A stretch of DNA of 64,000 bases from positions 1,002,392 to 1,066,391 of the forward strand of contig CAJNOP010000036.1 in NCBI GenBank assembly GCA_905250075.1. Reading direction: 5' to 3'. The position numbers and the translations under genes were made by a program. Origin of the DNA: Rotaria sp. Silwood1. Lineage: Eukaryota > Rotifera > Eurotatoria > Philodinida > Philodinidae. How positions within the stretch are numbered: position 1 is the stretch's first letter; each line of letters begins with the position of its first letter. The notes under the pieces are model-generated. The model searched no databases and had not been told where the DNA came from. It saw nothing but the letters and a program-made list of their open reading frames with translations. This document shows positions 1-12,690 of this stretch, one piece after another.

Positions 1-911
1 TACAAATTCCAGCATTGATTCTTTCTTTTCTACTATTTGCCTTTCTTAAGAAGAATTGTAAAGCTGCAAAGGCACCACAAAATTATGCGCTGCTGATTCT
101 ACTTTCAATCAATTTTATTCAATTATCGTTCACGTTACCACTCAATCTTAATTACTATTATCATGACTATGTTACTCCAGCGACACCAGCCTTTTGTACA
201 GGATGGACTTTTTTTGAATTCACATTATGTTCAATAAGTGAATATCTTATGGCCACTATATCTGTACAACGACACATGCTTGTTTTTAATAGAAATGTTC
301 TACGAATTCGTCGGATGAGTATTCTGCTCCATCATGTACCACTTTATTTGTCTGTTATTTATCCTATGACATTCTATTTTTTTGCAATAATTATATATCC
401 ATGTGACGGTACTCAATGGGATTACACTAGCAATATTTGTGGTACAGCTCCTTGTTATCTTGTATTTGATAAAGTTCTAGGTACATTTGATTGGTCAATC
501 AATAATGGTTTGCCTATGATGATCATTGCATTAGCTAATATTGTGCTCATTGTAAGAGTAATAAAACAAAAACGTGAACAACATCAACCATTGCCATGGA
601 AAAAACAACGACGTTTAACATTACAATTGCTTGGTATTTCAAGTCTTTATTTAATTGCATGGATGCCATGTCTTGTTGTAGCACTTGTACAAATACTTGG
701 CTATCCTACCTTTCTTGCTCAAATTCAAACGGACTATTTACTCTTTTTCATGTCTTTCATAATTCTTTTTCTTCCTTGGATATATCTTGGCTTATTACCA
801 GGTCTATTTCTATGGATTAAGATATTATGCCATTGTATAAAACCACGCAATTCCGTAGGGACTATAGCACAAACTCAATTGATAACAAGAGCACGAGTTG
901 CCGTAAATTAA
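1..911 (+). CDS. Rhodopsin-like GPCR, 3' part (5' end outside window)
   Basis: Seven-transmembrane receptor of the plasma membrane, ligand unknown. The frame is open to the left edge of the window (first full codon at base 3). The first codon giving a long ORF is TTG at base 15, so the true start lies upstream. About 302 residues remain. They show the end of TM1 (LILSFLLFAFL), several further hydrophobic segments, and an extracellular cysteine before TM3. The TM3 end reads MATISVQRHMLVF, so the DRY motif is replaced by QRH. A basic third intracellular loop (KQKREQHQPLPWKKQRR) precedes TM6, which carries a WMPC motif. TM7 lacks a clear NPxxY. The tail is short and the stop is at 909-911. Such degenerate rhodopsin-class receptors are common in lophotrochozoan and rotifer genomes. 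The seven-helix class is well supported; the ligand is not assigned. Confidence 0.85.
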   Translation, partial: QIPALILSFLLFAFLKKNCKAAKAPQNYALLILLSINFIQLSFTLPLNLNYYYHDYVTPATPAFCTGWTFFEFTLCSISEYLMATISVQRHMLVFNRNVLRIRRMSILLHHVPLYLSVIYPMTFYFFAIIIYPCDGTQWDYTSNICGTAPCYLVFDKVLGTFDWSINNGLPMMIIALANIVLIVRVIKQKREQHQPLPWKKQRRLTLQLLGISSLYLIAWMPCLVVALVQILGYPTFLAQIQTDYLLFFMSFIILFLPWIYLGLLPGLFLWIKILCHCIKPRNSVGTIAQTQLITRARVAVN

Positions 912-1482
912 GATTGAAACAATTTATGAAGACGACGACCAAAATTTCTATAGATCACATAAATATATATATCAAAATTAATTGACTTTTATCATTTACT
1001 TATTCTGCTTTACATGCTGTTTTCAATGTACTGTTTGTTTTCTCTTTCATAGTTAGTTGTGTACGCAGTGAAACTATAATTTTTGTCAATATTTAGTGAA
1101 ATTTTTGAAAACATTAATAAATCTCTCTATATAGTAATAGACATAATCTTCTGAGAAGGAGCACAATGCAGAATTTATTAGAAGATTTTATCTTAATTAT
1201 TAAATTAAGAAATTGAAATTTTTACTGTTTATAATCAATCAGAAGTTGATTTTATTTTTGGAATTCTCAGATAAAAATTGATGAGGATTTAATTATTCAT
1301 AATTAAAAAAAATAATCTAAAAACTATCTCAAATTAAGTATAAAATATAACAGCAAGAAACTAACTTTAAAATAGTTGAATATTTTTTTTAGTGTTAGCA
1401 TAAATATTATGAATATTCACATAACTTTATCTAATAAAACTCAATAAGATAAAAAAAATAAATAGAATGTATAGTTTTTTAT
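912..1482. other. Intergenic, convergent 3' ends
   Basis: AT-rich spacer between the GPCR (+) and the RBR-like gene (-), which converge here. It must hold both polyadenylation regions (AATAAA-like strings near 1112 and on both strands around 1440-1460). No coding sequence was seen. Confidence 0.6.
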
Positions 1483-2142
1483 TTATTTATAATAGATAAC
1501 AGTTGCTACGATAAGAAAAACAAGAAAGATCACGAATATAATAACAACAATAGATGGATGAATAACAGAAAATGATTTTAATCTTTGTTTTTTATTTTCT
1601 GACATATTTCTTTTCACTTTAGACCAATAAAAATGTGTTTGACATCGAATACAAATCATTTCATCACAACCTCCAGTTTTTTCAATAGGTACATAACATC
1701 CAGGACAACGTAAAGTATATCTTTTTATCCATTCATCACTTTTTCCTTGCCATTGCTGTTCACATAAATAATCATTTAATAATTCATTACTTTCATATTT
1801 TAAAAGTATATCACATATAGCTGATGAAGATAAATAAAGAGAACAATTGAATTCTGGACATATTATACAACTAGCTAAACATGAATAAAGTTTTGATAGA
1901 ATATGTTGATGAACACATGAATCACACACTTGACGTTGAACATGTTTTTTTAATGATGAACAACAATAATTTGTAGAAAATAATACATACGAACGATAAC
2001 ATAAACATACAGAACATAAAATACGTATATTACTATTAAATTTTGAATATGATGTTTTGAGTATACCTAAAAATAGTAATAAGGAATATTTACTAACAAG
2101 TAATAGAATAAACGACAACTTACCTGTTAATGGATTATTCAT
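1483..2142 (-). CDS. RBR-type E3 ubiquitin ligase, compact, C-terminal membrane anchor
   Basis: Likely RING-between-RING ubiquitin ligase anchored in a membrane. Two exons: 2142-2124 and 2066-1483. The 57-bp intron (GTAAGT...TTTTTAG) keeps the frame open, so it looks coding in a naive translation; splicing gives 200 aa. The product starts MNNPLTGILK. It has a RING1-like region (CSVC, then CC, then CDSC, then CIICPEFNC) and a RING2-like region (CPGC, IEKTGGCDEMICIRC, HFYW). The Cys of GGC aligns with the catalytic cysteine of known RBR ligases such as HHARI. The usual FCW of RING2 is FYW here. Almost no room is left for an IBR domain between the two rings. A C-terminal hydrophobic helix (about 20 residues, ending IVATVIYYK) resembles the tail anchor of RNF144/RNF217-type proteins. 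The family is well supported; the activity is inferred. Confidence 0.78.
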   Translation of the reverse strand: MNNPLTGKLSFILLLVSKYSLLLFLGILKTSYSKFNSNIRILCSVCLCYRSYVLFSTNYCCSSLKKHVQRQVCDSCVHQHILSKLYSCLASCIICPEFNCSLYLSSSAICDILLKYESNELLNDYLCEQQWQGKSDEWIKRYTLRCPGCYVPIEKTGGCDEMICIRCQTHFYWSKVKRNMSENKKQRLKSFSVIHPSIVVIIFVIFLVFLIVATVIYYK

Positions 2143-4624
2143 ATTTGATGCTAGTGAAAAAGTAACGATTATTGACCGTTACACATTACTTTTCTATTTT
2201 TGTTTTTCTCAAAGTGACTTTTTTCGTCATAGTGTGTTGACCTTGACAATGTGTTTTCTCTTTCTCTCTTCTCTTGTGTGACTACTGTGTATAAGTGTTT
2301 GTTTGTATTGATAATGATTCGACAACAGTGATGAAATACCTCAATATATATCATTATCTATGGTAGCGATAACACTATTCATTCAGTTCATTACAAATAT
2401 TTATTATTCGATGTAAACATAGCTCATATCAATTCATTTTATTCATAAAAAGACAATGATGATAATATGTTGTCTATTTTTGAATAAATATAAAGTGACC
2501 TCTGGCAAAGAAGAAAAAAAATGAGAAAGATTATTTTTTGTTTTTTCGCACACTTAATCTAACTAATACATGAACACCAAAAAAATAAATAACGTAGTTC
2601 CTTTTTCGATAAACCATAAAATACATCAACGTTTTAATCAGACTTTGATTTATTTCCTATAGGTTCTCTTATTGATTTGCTTAGCATTTTTATAAAATGA
2701 AATAGTTTATTAATAAAATCTTTAGAGAATAATGATCATATACTTTTGCTTTCAACTAGATATAACAATTACTCAATTTAACGATTATAAACAATTTTCA
2801 GTCAAGTATGGAGAATATATTTAGAGTTATTCATTTGAAATTGTGCTTAGCATGTCAATAGTTCTAAAGTTGCTTCATCGAAAGTAACAAAAAAAGCGAA
2901 CATATTCTTTACATTTTGATGAAAAGTATCGATTTTTTGACAATTGATAAAAGAATATCGATGTAGTATATATTCATAAGAGAACTATGACAAGAAAATA
3001 TTTTTTTTTGTCTGCTATTATCCTTGATTTCAATGAAGAACAAGAATTTTGAGTGAAATATAAAATAATGATATCGCAGTCTTATTTAATATTTTCCTGT
3101 TTTTTTTTTTATGGCTTTGACAATAAATTAAAAAAATGAGATATATGAATGAGTAATGGAAGTTTCTAGTTGAACGATAATAGTGTGAAGATATAATCGA
3201 GAAAACAAACTTAAGTACATTGTTTATTTGAGATGAAAAGAATAAGTAGCTCGTTTTGATAGTAAGTACTCTTGCGATAGCCCGTCAGTCTTTGATATAG
3301 TTCTGTTTTGACAACGTTACCTAATTGTTTTTCTAATATAGATGTTGAATAAAAGCGAAAAGGCCTATGATCGAAATGATACCAAAAATGAGACCAGTCA
3401 ATATAGGAAAGGTCTCATTTGCATTATGTTGTGATTAAAAAGAGATTAATTTTAAGTTCATTAATAATTAACGATCATGATTTGGATAAAGGTGATAGTG
3501 AGTGTTTGACTTACTGTTATTCTTACAATTAGAACTGCTTTTTCTCATTTCGTTCCTTTCATCCTGTTATCAGTTAGGTAGCACTTATAGTCTCATTATC
3601 TAATGAACAGTTAATTGAACTAGCCTCTTATCTCGAAACATGACATGAATGAGACTCTTGTAACATTCTTCTTTCTAAAATGAGACCACCTCTATCGTAT
3701 TTGCCTAAATTTGTGGCCGTGTTCAGGGAACTATGCATTAAAGACATTAAGGTTTCTTGTCGTTTTCTAAGATTCAACCAAAAATCAACAGACTTTTCTC
3801 GGAAGAAATGTTTTCGCCTTCATTTCATCAGCCTCAACCAGCTGCGATTAGCTGTTGACGATTCAAAGCATTCTGTCTAAACACTTACGAATGGTATCGG
3901 TCATGAAGAAGCTCAATGTCAGCAAAAATCACTCCTTCAAACCACGAAGCATTCACCATGTGAAGCTTTACCGTATTATCGACGTTTGTCTCACAAATAA
4001 GACCGTGACAATTGCCTGTGACAACACGATCTACTGTTTGATGATTGTGAAAATAAACGAACTAAAGAAGATCCCTTTTTTGCCTCGCTTTCACGCATTT
4101 AATTATATACACAATTGATATTCATGAACAATAAGTGATTAATATGAAACTCAAATCCAGGTTACTAAATTCTCTAGTTTAGCATATAGCCTGGTTGTGA
4201 AATTCTGCTAACTGCTTTAACTCGTTTAATCAAGAATAATTAGACTAAATCACTTTGTATGTGTCCAGTTTTGATCTTTACTTTGGTTGCACTAAGACAC
4301 TCAATTACTAGATGTGCGAATAATTTCATAAAATGACGCCTTAGTCAAGCAAAAAGAATAAACTTCTTTCAATCTTTTATTCTGAAAGTATCAGTCAGGC
4401 TCACAACGTATCCTCTATTCACATCAAATGCAATTTGAACAAATTTCATATATGTAATAACTTTTCTTCATTATATATTACTGTATGAGAGGTTTAAACT
4501 ATCTATTAAAAAAAAACTCAATGAATGTGAAAAAAAGCACAACATGAATCGAGATTCAAAACTACTCAAGAGAAATTTATTAATTTTTCCAGAAAATAAC
4601 CAAATAATAATAAATAAGCCAATA
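2143..4624. other. Intergenic, no gene recognised
   Basis: 2.5 kb, mostly AT-rich noncoding sequence upstream of the RBR-like gene and downstream of chitinase copy A. The stretch 3680-4118 is less AT-rich and holds two short overlapping open frames on + (66 and 87 codons). They match no family I recognise and may be a decayed coding fragment. The rest shows no coding signal. Confidence 0.5.
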
Positions 4625-6447
4625 TTACATCCGTAACCACAATGTCGGTGTCTTGGATGGCTTTGTATTCGGTGATGAACGATGTGCTTGTAGACATTTA
4701 TATATTCTACCTTGATACATTACTAGATCATTAACTGAATATGCATAATTAGTTTGCCATTGACGGATAATACCTTGAGTTGACGATTGTGTTGTTGTCG
4801 TAACACTATTAATGGTAGTAGAACTATTCGATGATGATGCACTAGTTGTTGTTGGTGATGGTTCAACACCATTATTTAGGGCATTATATGTTAAGCCGAT
4901 TAGTTCAGCTTGACGATCACTACTTAATTCCCAGAAAAATCCACCACCTAAATTATTTTGTTTAATATAATTATTTTTGATATCAATTGATTGAACATCA
5001 TCATAAGTAATCCAAAGACCAGTAGATGGATTGAATAGAAATGGTACTTTCGATTGATCATCCCAATATCGTTGATTCGATGGTATATAAGATTTTTTCA
5101 AATCATCATAATCATAGACACCATTTTCCCAAGTACCACGTGGAAGTTGGCTTGATGCTGTTTGAGAAAATCCATTAAGAGCTGTGCTTGTTACTCCTAA
5201 AAATAATCATTTTATTATGAAAAAAGAAAATTTTCTAAAATTCAACCTTTCCAACCACGTCCATACAAAGGTAAACCCATCAGAATTTTCGTAGAGGGTA
5301 CTCCAGCTCTAATATAAGCTTGAATTGCTGCATCACAATTATATCTTGATTTGATATATGATGGAGCAACATCACTTGTTGTTTCATCATTATTTTTATA
5401 TAATGGAGCATTATGACCTGTTTTTGTTTCCCAACCACCTAAAGAAACTCATCTCATATTGTAAAAATAAATCATCAAAAAAAAAGGATTTTATTTAGAA
5501 GACTAACCATGAAAATCATAAGTCATAACACTAAACCAATCAAGATATGCAGCCATACCAAGTAAATCCATATCACCAATACGTTCAGTACCTGCTCCAG
5601 TTCTATAAAAAATAATAAAAAAAAATTACAAATGACTACTTAAGATTTCTTTTTCTACTTACGCTACAGTTAACAAATATTTCTTATTAGGTACAGCATC
5701 CAACTGACGCCGAATTTCTTCTAATAAAAGAACATAATTTTGTTTGTCTTCTGGACGCTGACTATTGCCTGACAAACCACCAGAAACAGGATATTCCCTA
5801 TATTTATAATATATTATTTTTTTCTACAAATCTTTTTTTCATAAATATATCATTAAAATTCTTATTAACTTTTATAATTCTTCTATTTCAATGATTTATT
5901 AGTGTTTCTATAGAAATTCTCAGGATCTGAATTTGATACTGTAAACCTTCTTATATATTTTTATTGATTAATTTACTTACCAATCTAAATCAACACCATC
6001 AAAACCATATTTCTGAATGAATTCAACACAAGAAGCAGCAAATATTGATCGACTTTGATCAGTAAGAGCTACATCAGAAAAATTTCCTGACCATGTCTAT
6101 CAAAACAAATTATATATTCCATTTGCAAAAGAAATATTTTATAGATAAAGGAAAAGACTTACCCAACCACCAACAGAAATAAGTGTACGCAAATTTGGAT
6201 ATGTTGCTTTCAATTTATTTAATTGATTAAAATTGCCACGTAATGGTTGATCCCATGTGTCACCATCAAATTTCTTGTCTGTATCTGCCCATGGATCACC
6301 AAGAGCAATGCGTCCATCAGAACCAATATTTGCAAATGCATAATTAATATGTGTTAATTTATCTGCTGGAATATCAGTGACAAAAAATGAACGTGCATAA
6401 ATGGACCAAGCAGTAAAATAAGCAAGAACTATTTGGCCAGCTACCAT
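4625..6447 (-). CDS. GH18 chitinase, copy A (one CBM5/12)
   Basis: Glycoside hydrolase family 18 endochitinase, cleaving beta-1,4 GlcNAc links by substrate-assisted catalysis. Six exons: 6447-6163, 6096-5981, 5797-5663, 5602-5508, 5438-5247, 5196-4625; 464 aa. The barrel begins at once ([16 protein letters not shown]), followed by SVGGW (about 91-95) and DGVDLDWE at 128-135, where E135 is the catalytic acid. The motif is split by intron 2 inside the Trp codon. MTYDF provides the substrate-positioning Tyr/Asp. A Ser/Thr linker (about 387-418) leads to one CBM5/12 chitin-binding module (about 420-464; [17 protein letters not shown], ending LWLRM). No signal peptide is visible, so export would need an unseen upstream exon or another route. 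The gene is the inverted partner of copy B at 10923-12957, with every intron at the same site and phase. The enzyme class is secure; secretion and substrate are not. Confidence 0.96.
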
Positions 6448-6922
6448 TGTTTTGTTTTTCTTGTTGTTGTTTTAATTCTGCAATCATATTTTACATTTAT
6501 ACGTGAGTGTAATGGGAATAATCATGATAATGAAAATTAGGTGGGAGTAATGTCAGGAACGATCATGGGTAACAAGAGAAAAGGCTAGGTGGTTGTATGA
6601 GTAGACAAATGCAAACCTTATATTGTATGAAGAAGAACATAGAAAAGAAAAAATCAGCATGTATATATAAATAAAACAAAAAGACGTAAAAGAAAGAACA
6701 TGTGCTATGAGAGAATGATTCAGTTGGATGAGTACATGACGTAGTTTATTTTGGTTGCTTGTTGACAGCAACATAGTGAAATACGAAAATTTCAATAATC
6801 ACAAACATTGAGAAAATCGTAGAAATTATTTCAATGTCTAATTTAGTTGTCCGAGTAATTGTATTCGAATAACACATAATATTCTATCTAGTAAATATGG
6901 ATAGCTGTGATTATACTATAAG
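4625..6922 (-). repeat. Left arm of chitinase inverted duplication
   Basis: This sequence matches the reverse complement of 10452 to about 12690. The match covers all exons, all five introns and about 475 bp of 5' flank. Homology stops at about 6922, just past the shared string GGATAGCTGTGATTATACTA. Introns are nearly identical between arms, while the 5' flank has many substitutions and indels. The outer limit lies within or just beyond the last CBM. Confidence 0.9.
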
Positions 6923-9900
6923 TGTTTTTGTTATGTGTTTTAGTAAGTTAATTGAGTAACTGCTCGAAAACTCAGGGTAAGCAGATGTCGAATCTGGTCT
7001 TATTGAAATTCAGACTTTTGTATACCATAGAATAATCCAAAACATTACAGTGTTCAGGTCATACACTACTCAATGCTGCATGACATCCTCGACGAAACTT
7101 TGGACAAGGATATTAGCCCTAATCTCAATAGGAAATCGAAAAAAGTCGAATACTATGTTCAGTAGCATATAAAATGTGCTCTATTTTGTGAAAAACAGCC
7201 TAAAAGAAGAAGCGTTGATGAATATAGAGTACGAATTTGAGCCCACTCTGTTTTCAATCCCTTTCTCTTTCCGATGATGCTTGACAGAAATTTGATATAA
7301 GTCACTTATTTAATACCTAATGAATGTGTAATTGCTATCTAATTTATACCTGATAAAGAGAAAATCAAAAACTACTTGCTATCTCCATAATCAATCATTA
7401 ATGACACCTTTTTGAATAATCAATGAGTGAGTAATGAAACGAATATTGAAGTCTATAGAAATAAAATTGAATCCTCCTGCCCGGAGATCGTGACAGTCAC
7501 CTGTAGTTCAATCACCAACTATGCAAGGCGTTGTTGATAATGGATAAAAGATCGTACGTCAATAATGTTTTATCATAATATATAAACAACTTTCTGATTT
7601 CAGTTTTGAAGGAATAAGTAAAAGGATCATTTAGAAACATGTCACAATATAGATGGATTAAAATTGTCTTCTTGTAAATACCAAAACGGCAATATCGTGT
7701 TTTCACCTTTTTATCTCGTCGAGATTGCGCTATTTTAGTATTTAGTGGAAACCTTTTCAGAGAAAAATCAATTACCCAAAAAACAAATTTTATTTCATTT
7801 TATAGTCTATTTCATACTGAATCGAATCACATACTCTACATTCTTTAAAAATTTACGGGAGTCGAGACAATGAGATTCAGATGTTGAATCCTGATATCTC
7901 CTCTTCTTAGTGTGCATCAACTTAAATATTATAATTTCTTATATATTGAATTTTTTTTCATTTTCCACTTCGGTCAAATTAGAAGATAGTATTTTAATAC
8001 TTTTGAGGAATCTGAGTTACTATATGTCAGCGAAGTCTATGTGACTGACTAACTTAGAATATTGTATTGGAAAAAGTCTACCATATATTAACTCACAATA
8101 TTGGAAACAATTTAGCTTGTTCGAAAGTTGAATGTAACGTATTCAAAGAAATATTTATAGATATATATATATGAAATCAATAGCATATACTGTTCGTAAC
8201 TATGATGCAATTCTGACCTGTGGTCATGTCAGTCTAAGATTTTGAGTTGGTCATATATTTTCGCTAGTTTTGAAGTTATTTGTATCGCCTTTTTTCTTAT
8301 TTTTCAATGCGATCTTTTATTTTCCTTTTGCTTTTTTTAAATTTGTTTTTGTTTGAATGTTAGACAGTATCGTATTGTGATCTGTTGGAATTATACAAAG
8401 TTGATCGTAATAATCTTTATAAAATCACAAAACATATCCCTCATAACTTCTATTATGACGAAATCTGTAGGTATGCTCTGTCATCCATTAAATTGAACTA
8501 TGGACTGTTGAAGCTGTAATCTCATATATTTATTATAAGAATGATTTGTTTTTCCATTATGTATCACTTTTCAATAGTTTTTAGAAATCTGCTTAGTAAG
8601 AGTTAATTTTCTTTTTGTTTCATCATCTGTTTATCATACTACATCGTGCAGCACTGCAATCTGCTTAATGGGTTATACATAAGCCATTTATATTAACCAA
8701 TCTATTATCACATATTCCTTTTTCAGAAACATGAGAATCGTAGTAATCTGGAACGAATCACACTACATGATTGTTGGGTGTGGAATAGGCTCAATTTTCT
8801 TTAAGTCATACTTAGTCGCACTTTGAATGAAAGATAGTAACACCAATCTATGAAAACAAAGAGTCTGCTGAAAACTCAGAATGCAGTTCATTTGTTTCTT
8901 ATTTGGTTGAGTCTAAATCTTGACATGAAAAAGATGAAAGGTGCATCTTGTTTAAATGGATTCGGCCACGGTTCCACGTGGGAGGGAATGCAAAATTTTC
9001 TCTCCCATTCCGTTTCATCCCATTAATTCCATGGAATTTCGTACTTCTCATATATTTAAAAAAAATTTCTGAAAACATAATTTTCATTTATAATGGATGG
9101 ATCGAGAGTCTTCAGTTATAATGTTTATTCATTTTTCAGCCCATTAAGAGAACAGGCAGAAATTTTAAAACATTGAGTTAGCATCAGAATTATGTGATCT
9201 TTTTAAATCTAAGTTCAAAATGTTTGTATGCATCACAGGTTAGCAGTTATGAGTTAGTATTTGAAAGGTCTGAAAATAGAATTTGAATGGATTTCAGCAC
9301 GATAAAACTGTCTAAGCTAGAATTACAATTTATTTCACAACATCGAATGGAAGAGTAAACATTCCTCGAAAGGATAATATTCTGGTGTTTATTTTTTCTT
9401 AAGACGTCTATATCAACAAAGATATCTTTGGCAAGAGTTACAGTAACAATTTTGCAATTCTTTAATTTCTACAGTTACATAATGAACTCGGTCATTTGTG
9501 GAGAATTGCTGAACAAACCCCGGTTCTTAGCGCACTTTCTAATACATAGTGTTGTCCACCATGCATGCAAAAGTATTACTAATAAAATGTATGCTGTAGG
9601 TGGCATCATTGCTGAGAAGGACATCTTCTGTGTAAGTTCTGATCCAAAAAATCATCAAAAATTGAGACTATGTAAAATGGGCGTCTTTATCACATCAATA
9701 CTGAGGTTTCGAAAAATTCACTGAAAACTGTCATATAACTAATTTCAAACAGGATACGGTCGTATTTTTCATCTTTACCTCTGTTAGTAAAACTTTCTCC
9801 TTGCAAACTTCATGTTAAGATGTTGCAATGGTTCGCTCACAATCCCTAACCTATGGATTTCACAAAAAATATTTTACATCATTTCACTTTGTATTTCATA

Positions 9901-10922
9901 ATTTTATCATAATCAAGTTCATATTTTGGCGAGAAAGACATCTAATAAAACAAAAATTCTTATAAAAACTATTTGTCCCATAAGATTCCATGACATCTTT
10001 ATGCCATCCCATGGAATAAACTGATTTTAAAAGCTTTCCGCGAGATGGTGTGAGATATTTCTTAAAAACTTTTCGTCCAATAGGATTGGGTTGTTTCATT
10101 CCGACTTGTGATTTACATTATTTTCAAATTTTCGCAGGACTTTTTCTCTGCCTGTTTAATACAAGTCGAACCGAGTCATAGTGAAATCGCCACGAAGACC
10201 AGTGAAGTGTCATCTGTTTAAAATTACTTTTATTATTTCAATCTTTTCGGAAATTCAATAGCAGCCAGATACCAAGAAATATCATTTATTTCGACATGTT
10301 CTGCTTTAAATATTTATTATAGATATGTATTCATCGAAATATTTAAAAAGGTATCATGTCTATGAAATAAAATTGATTTAGTTTATAGGTGCAATGAAAG
10401 ACATTGTTGAGAGTTTCCACTATAAGATTCTATTCAGTATTGTCATGAAAAATAGTATAATCACAGCTATCCATATTTACTAGATAGAATATTATGTGTT
10501 ATTCGAATATAATTATTCGGACAACTAAATTAGGCATTCAAACAATTTCTACGATTTTCTAAATGTTTGTGTTTATTGAAATTTTCGTATTTCACTGTGC
10601 TGCTGTTAACAGGTGACCAAAATACACTATGTCATGTATTCATCCAACTGAATCGTTCTCTCATAGCGCATGCTCTTTCTTTTACTTTTTTCTGTCTCGT
10701 TTATATATAAAGGTTGATTTTTGTTCTATGTCCTTCTTCATACCCAATGCGGTTTTTATTTTTCTTCTCATCCAATGACATGGCCTTTCCCTTCTTATTC
10801 ATGACACTTGCTGATATTACTTCTACCTAATTTTTCATTAACATGGGTATTACCATTGTGTTCACTCGTATATATATAAAGTATGATTTCAGGATGAAAC
10901 TACAAACAAGAATAACAAAACA
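6448..10922. other. Spacer between divergent chitinase genes
   Basis: 4.5 kb. The outer parts (6448-6922 and 10452-10922) are the homologous 5' flanks of the two chitinases and should hold their promoters; a TATATATAA-like string lies near 10701-10709. The central 6923-10451 is single-copy in this window. It contains only short unsupported open frames (for example 7512-7706, 8899-9087, 9428-9724, 9896-10099), none with a recognisable product. Confidence 0.6.
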
Positions 10923-12690
10923 ATGGTAGCTAGTAAAATAGTTCTTGCTTATTTTACTGCTTGGTCCATTTATGCACGTTCATTTTTTGTCACCGATATT
11001 CCAGTAGATAAGTTAACACATATTAATTATGCATTTGCAAATATTGGTTCTGATGGACGCATTGCTCTTGGTGATCCATGGGCAGATACAGACAAGACAT
11101 TTGATGGTGACACATGGAATCAACCATTACGTGGCAATTTTAATCAATTAAATAAATTGAAAGCAACATATCCAAACTTGCGTACACTTATTTCTGTTGG
11201 TGGTTGGGTAAGTCTTTTCCTTTATTTATAAAATATTTTTTTTGCAAATGGAATATATAATTTGTTTTGATAGACATGGTCAGGAAAATTTTCTGATATA
11301 GCTCTTACCGATCAAAGTCGATCAATATTTGCTGCTTCTTGTGTTGAATTCATTCAGAAATATGGTTTTGATGGTGTTGATTTAGATTGGTAAGTAAATT
11401 AATCAATAAAAATATATAAGAAGGTTTCCACTATCAAATTCAGATCCTGAGAATTTCTATAGAAACATTAATAAATCATTGAAATAGAAGAATTATAAAA
11501 GTTAATAAGAATTTTAATGATATATTTATGAAAAAAGATTTGTAGAAAAAAATAATATATTATAAATATAGGGAATATCCTGTTTCTGGTGGTTTGTCAG
11601 GCAATATTCAGCGTCCAGAAGATAAACAAAATTATGTTCTTTTATTAAAAGAAATTCGTCGTCAGTTGGATGCTGTACCTAATAAGAAATATTTGTTAAC
11701 TGTAGCGTAAGTAGAAAAAGAGATCTTAAGTAGTCATTTGTAAATTTTTTTTTATTATTTTTTATAGAACTGGAGCAGGTACTGAACGTATTGGTGATAT
11801 GGATTTACTTGGTATGCTTGCATATCTTGATTGGTTTAATGTTATGACTTATGATTTTCATGGTTAGTCTTCTCTAAATAAAATCTTTTTTTGGTGATTT
11901 ATTTTTACAATATGAGATGAATTTTTTTAGGTGGTTGGGAAACAAAAACAGGTCATAATGCTCCATTATATAAAAATAATGATGAAACAACAAGTGATGT
12001 TGCTCCATCATATATCAAATCAAGATATAATTGTGATGCAGCAATTCAAGCTTATATTAGAGCTGGAGTACCTTCTACGAAAATTCTGATGGGTTTACCT
12101 TTGTATGGACGTGGTTGGAAAGGTTGAATTTTAGAAAATTTTCTTTTTTCATAATAAAATGATTAATTTTAGGAGTAACAAGCACAGCTCTTAATGGATT
12201 TTCTCAAACAGCATCAAGCCAACTTCCACGTGGTACTTGGGAAAATGGTGTCTATGATTATGATGATTTGAAAAGATCTTATATTTCATCGAATCAACGA
12301 TATTGGGATGATCAATCGAAAGTACCATTTCTATTCAATCCATCTACTGGTCTTTGGATTACTTATAATGATGTTCAATCAATTGATATCAAAAATAATT
12401 ATATTAAACAAAATAATTTAGGTGGTGGATTTTTCTGGGAATTAAGTAGTGATCGTCAAGCTGAACTAATCGGCTTAACATATAATGCACTAAATAATGG
12501 TGTTGAACCATCATCAACAACAGCTAGTGCATCATCATCGAATAGTCCTACTACCATTAATAATGTTAAGACAACAACACAATCGTCAACTCAAGGTATT
12601 ATCCGTCAATGGCAAACTAATTATGCATATTCAGTTAATGACCTAGTAATGTATCAAGGTAAAATATATAAATGTCGACAAGGTCATCGT
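10452..12690 (+). repeat. Right arm of chitinase inverted duplication
   Basis: Reverse-complement partner of 4625-6922. The inner edge is at about 10452, where ATAGTATAATCACAGCTAT begins. Similarity runs through the 5' flank and the whole gene body to the end of the first CBM5/12. The second CBM (about 12800-12957) has no partner in the left arm. Confidence 0.88.
10871..10922 (+). promoter_or_regulatory. Possible splice acceptor just upstream of chitinase B start
   Basis: TATGATTTCAG ends about 30 bases before the ATG at 10923. The same place in copy A reads ATATGATTGCAG. This could be the acceptor of a 5'UTR intron or of spliced-leader trans-splicing, which is known in rotifers. It is conserved in both copies although the surrounding bases differ. 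Confidence 0.35.

Noticed and set aside
596..820. 74-codon frame inside the first GPCR
   Set aside because: Out-of-frame shadow of the seven-transmembrane reading frame.
3680..4118. Two short open frames in a less AT-rich block
   Set aside because: Possibly an old coding relic, but no motif or splice structure supports a gene.
9428..9724. 98-codon open frame (+) in the chitinase spacer
   Set aside because: The listed start is not ATG, the product matches nothing, and the composition is like the flanks.
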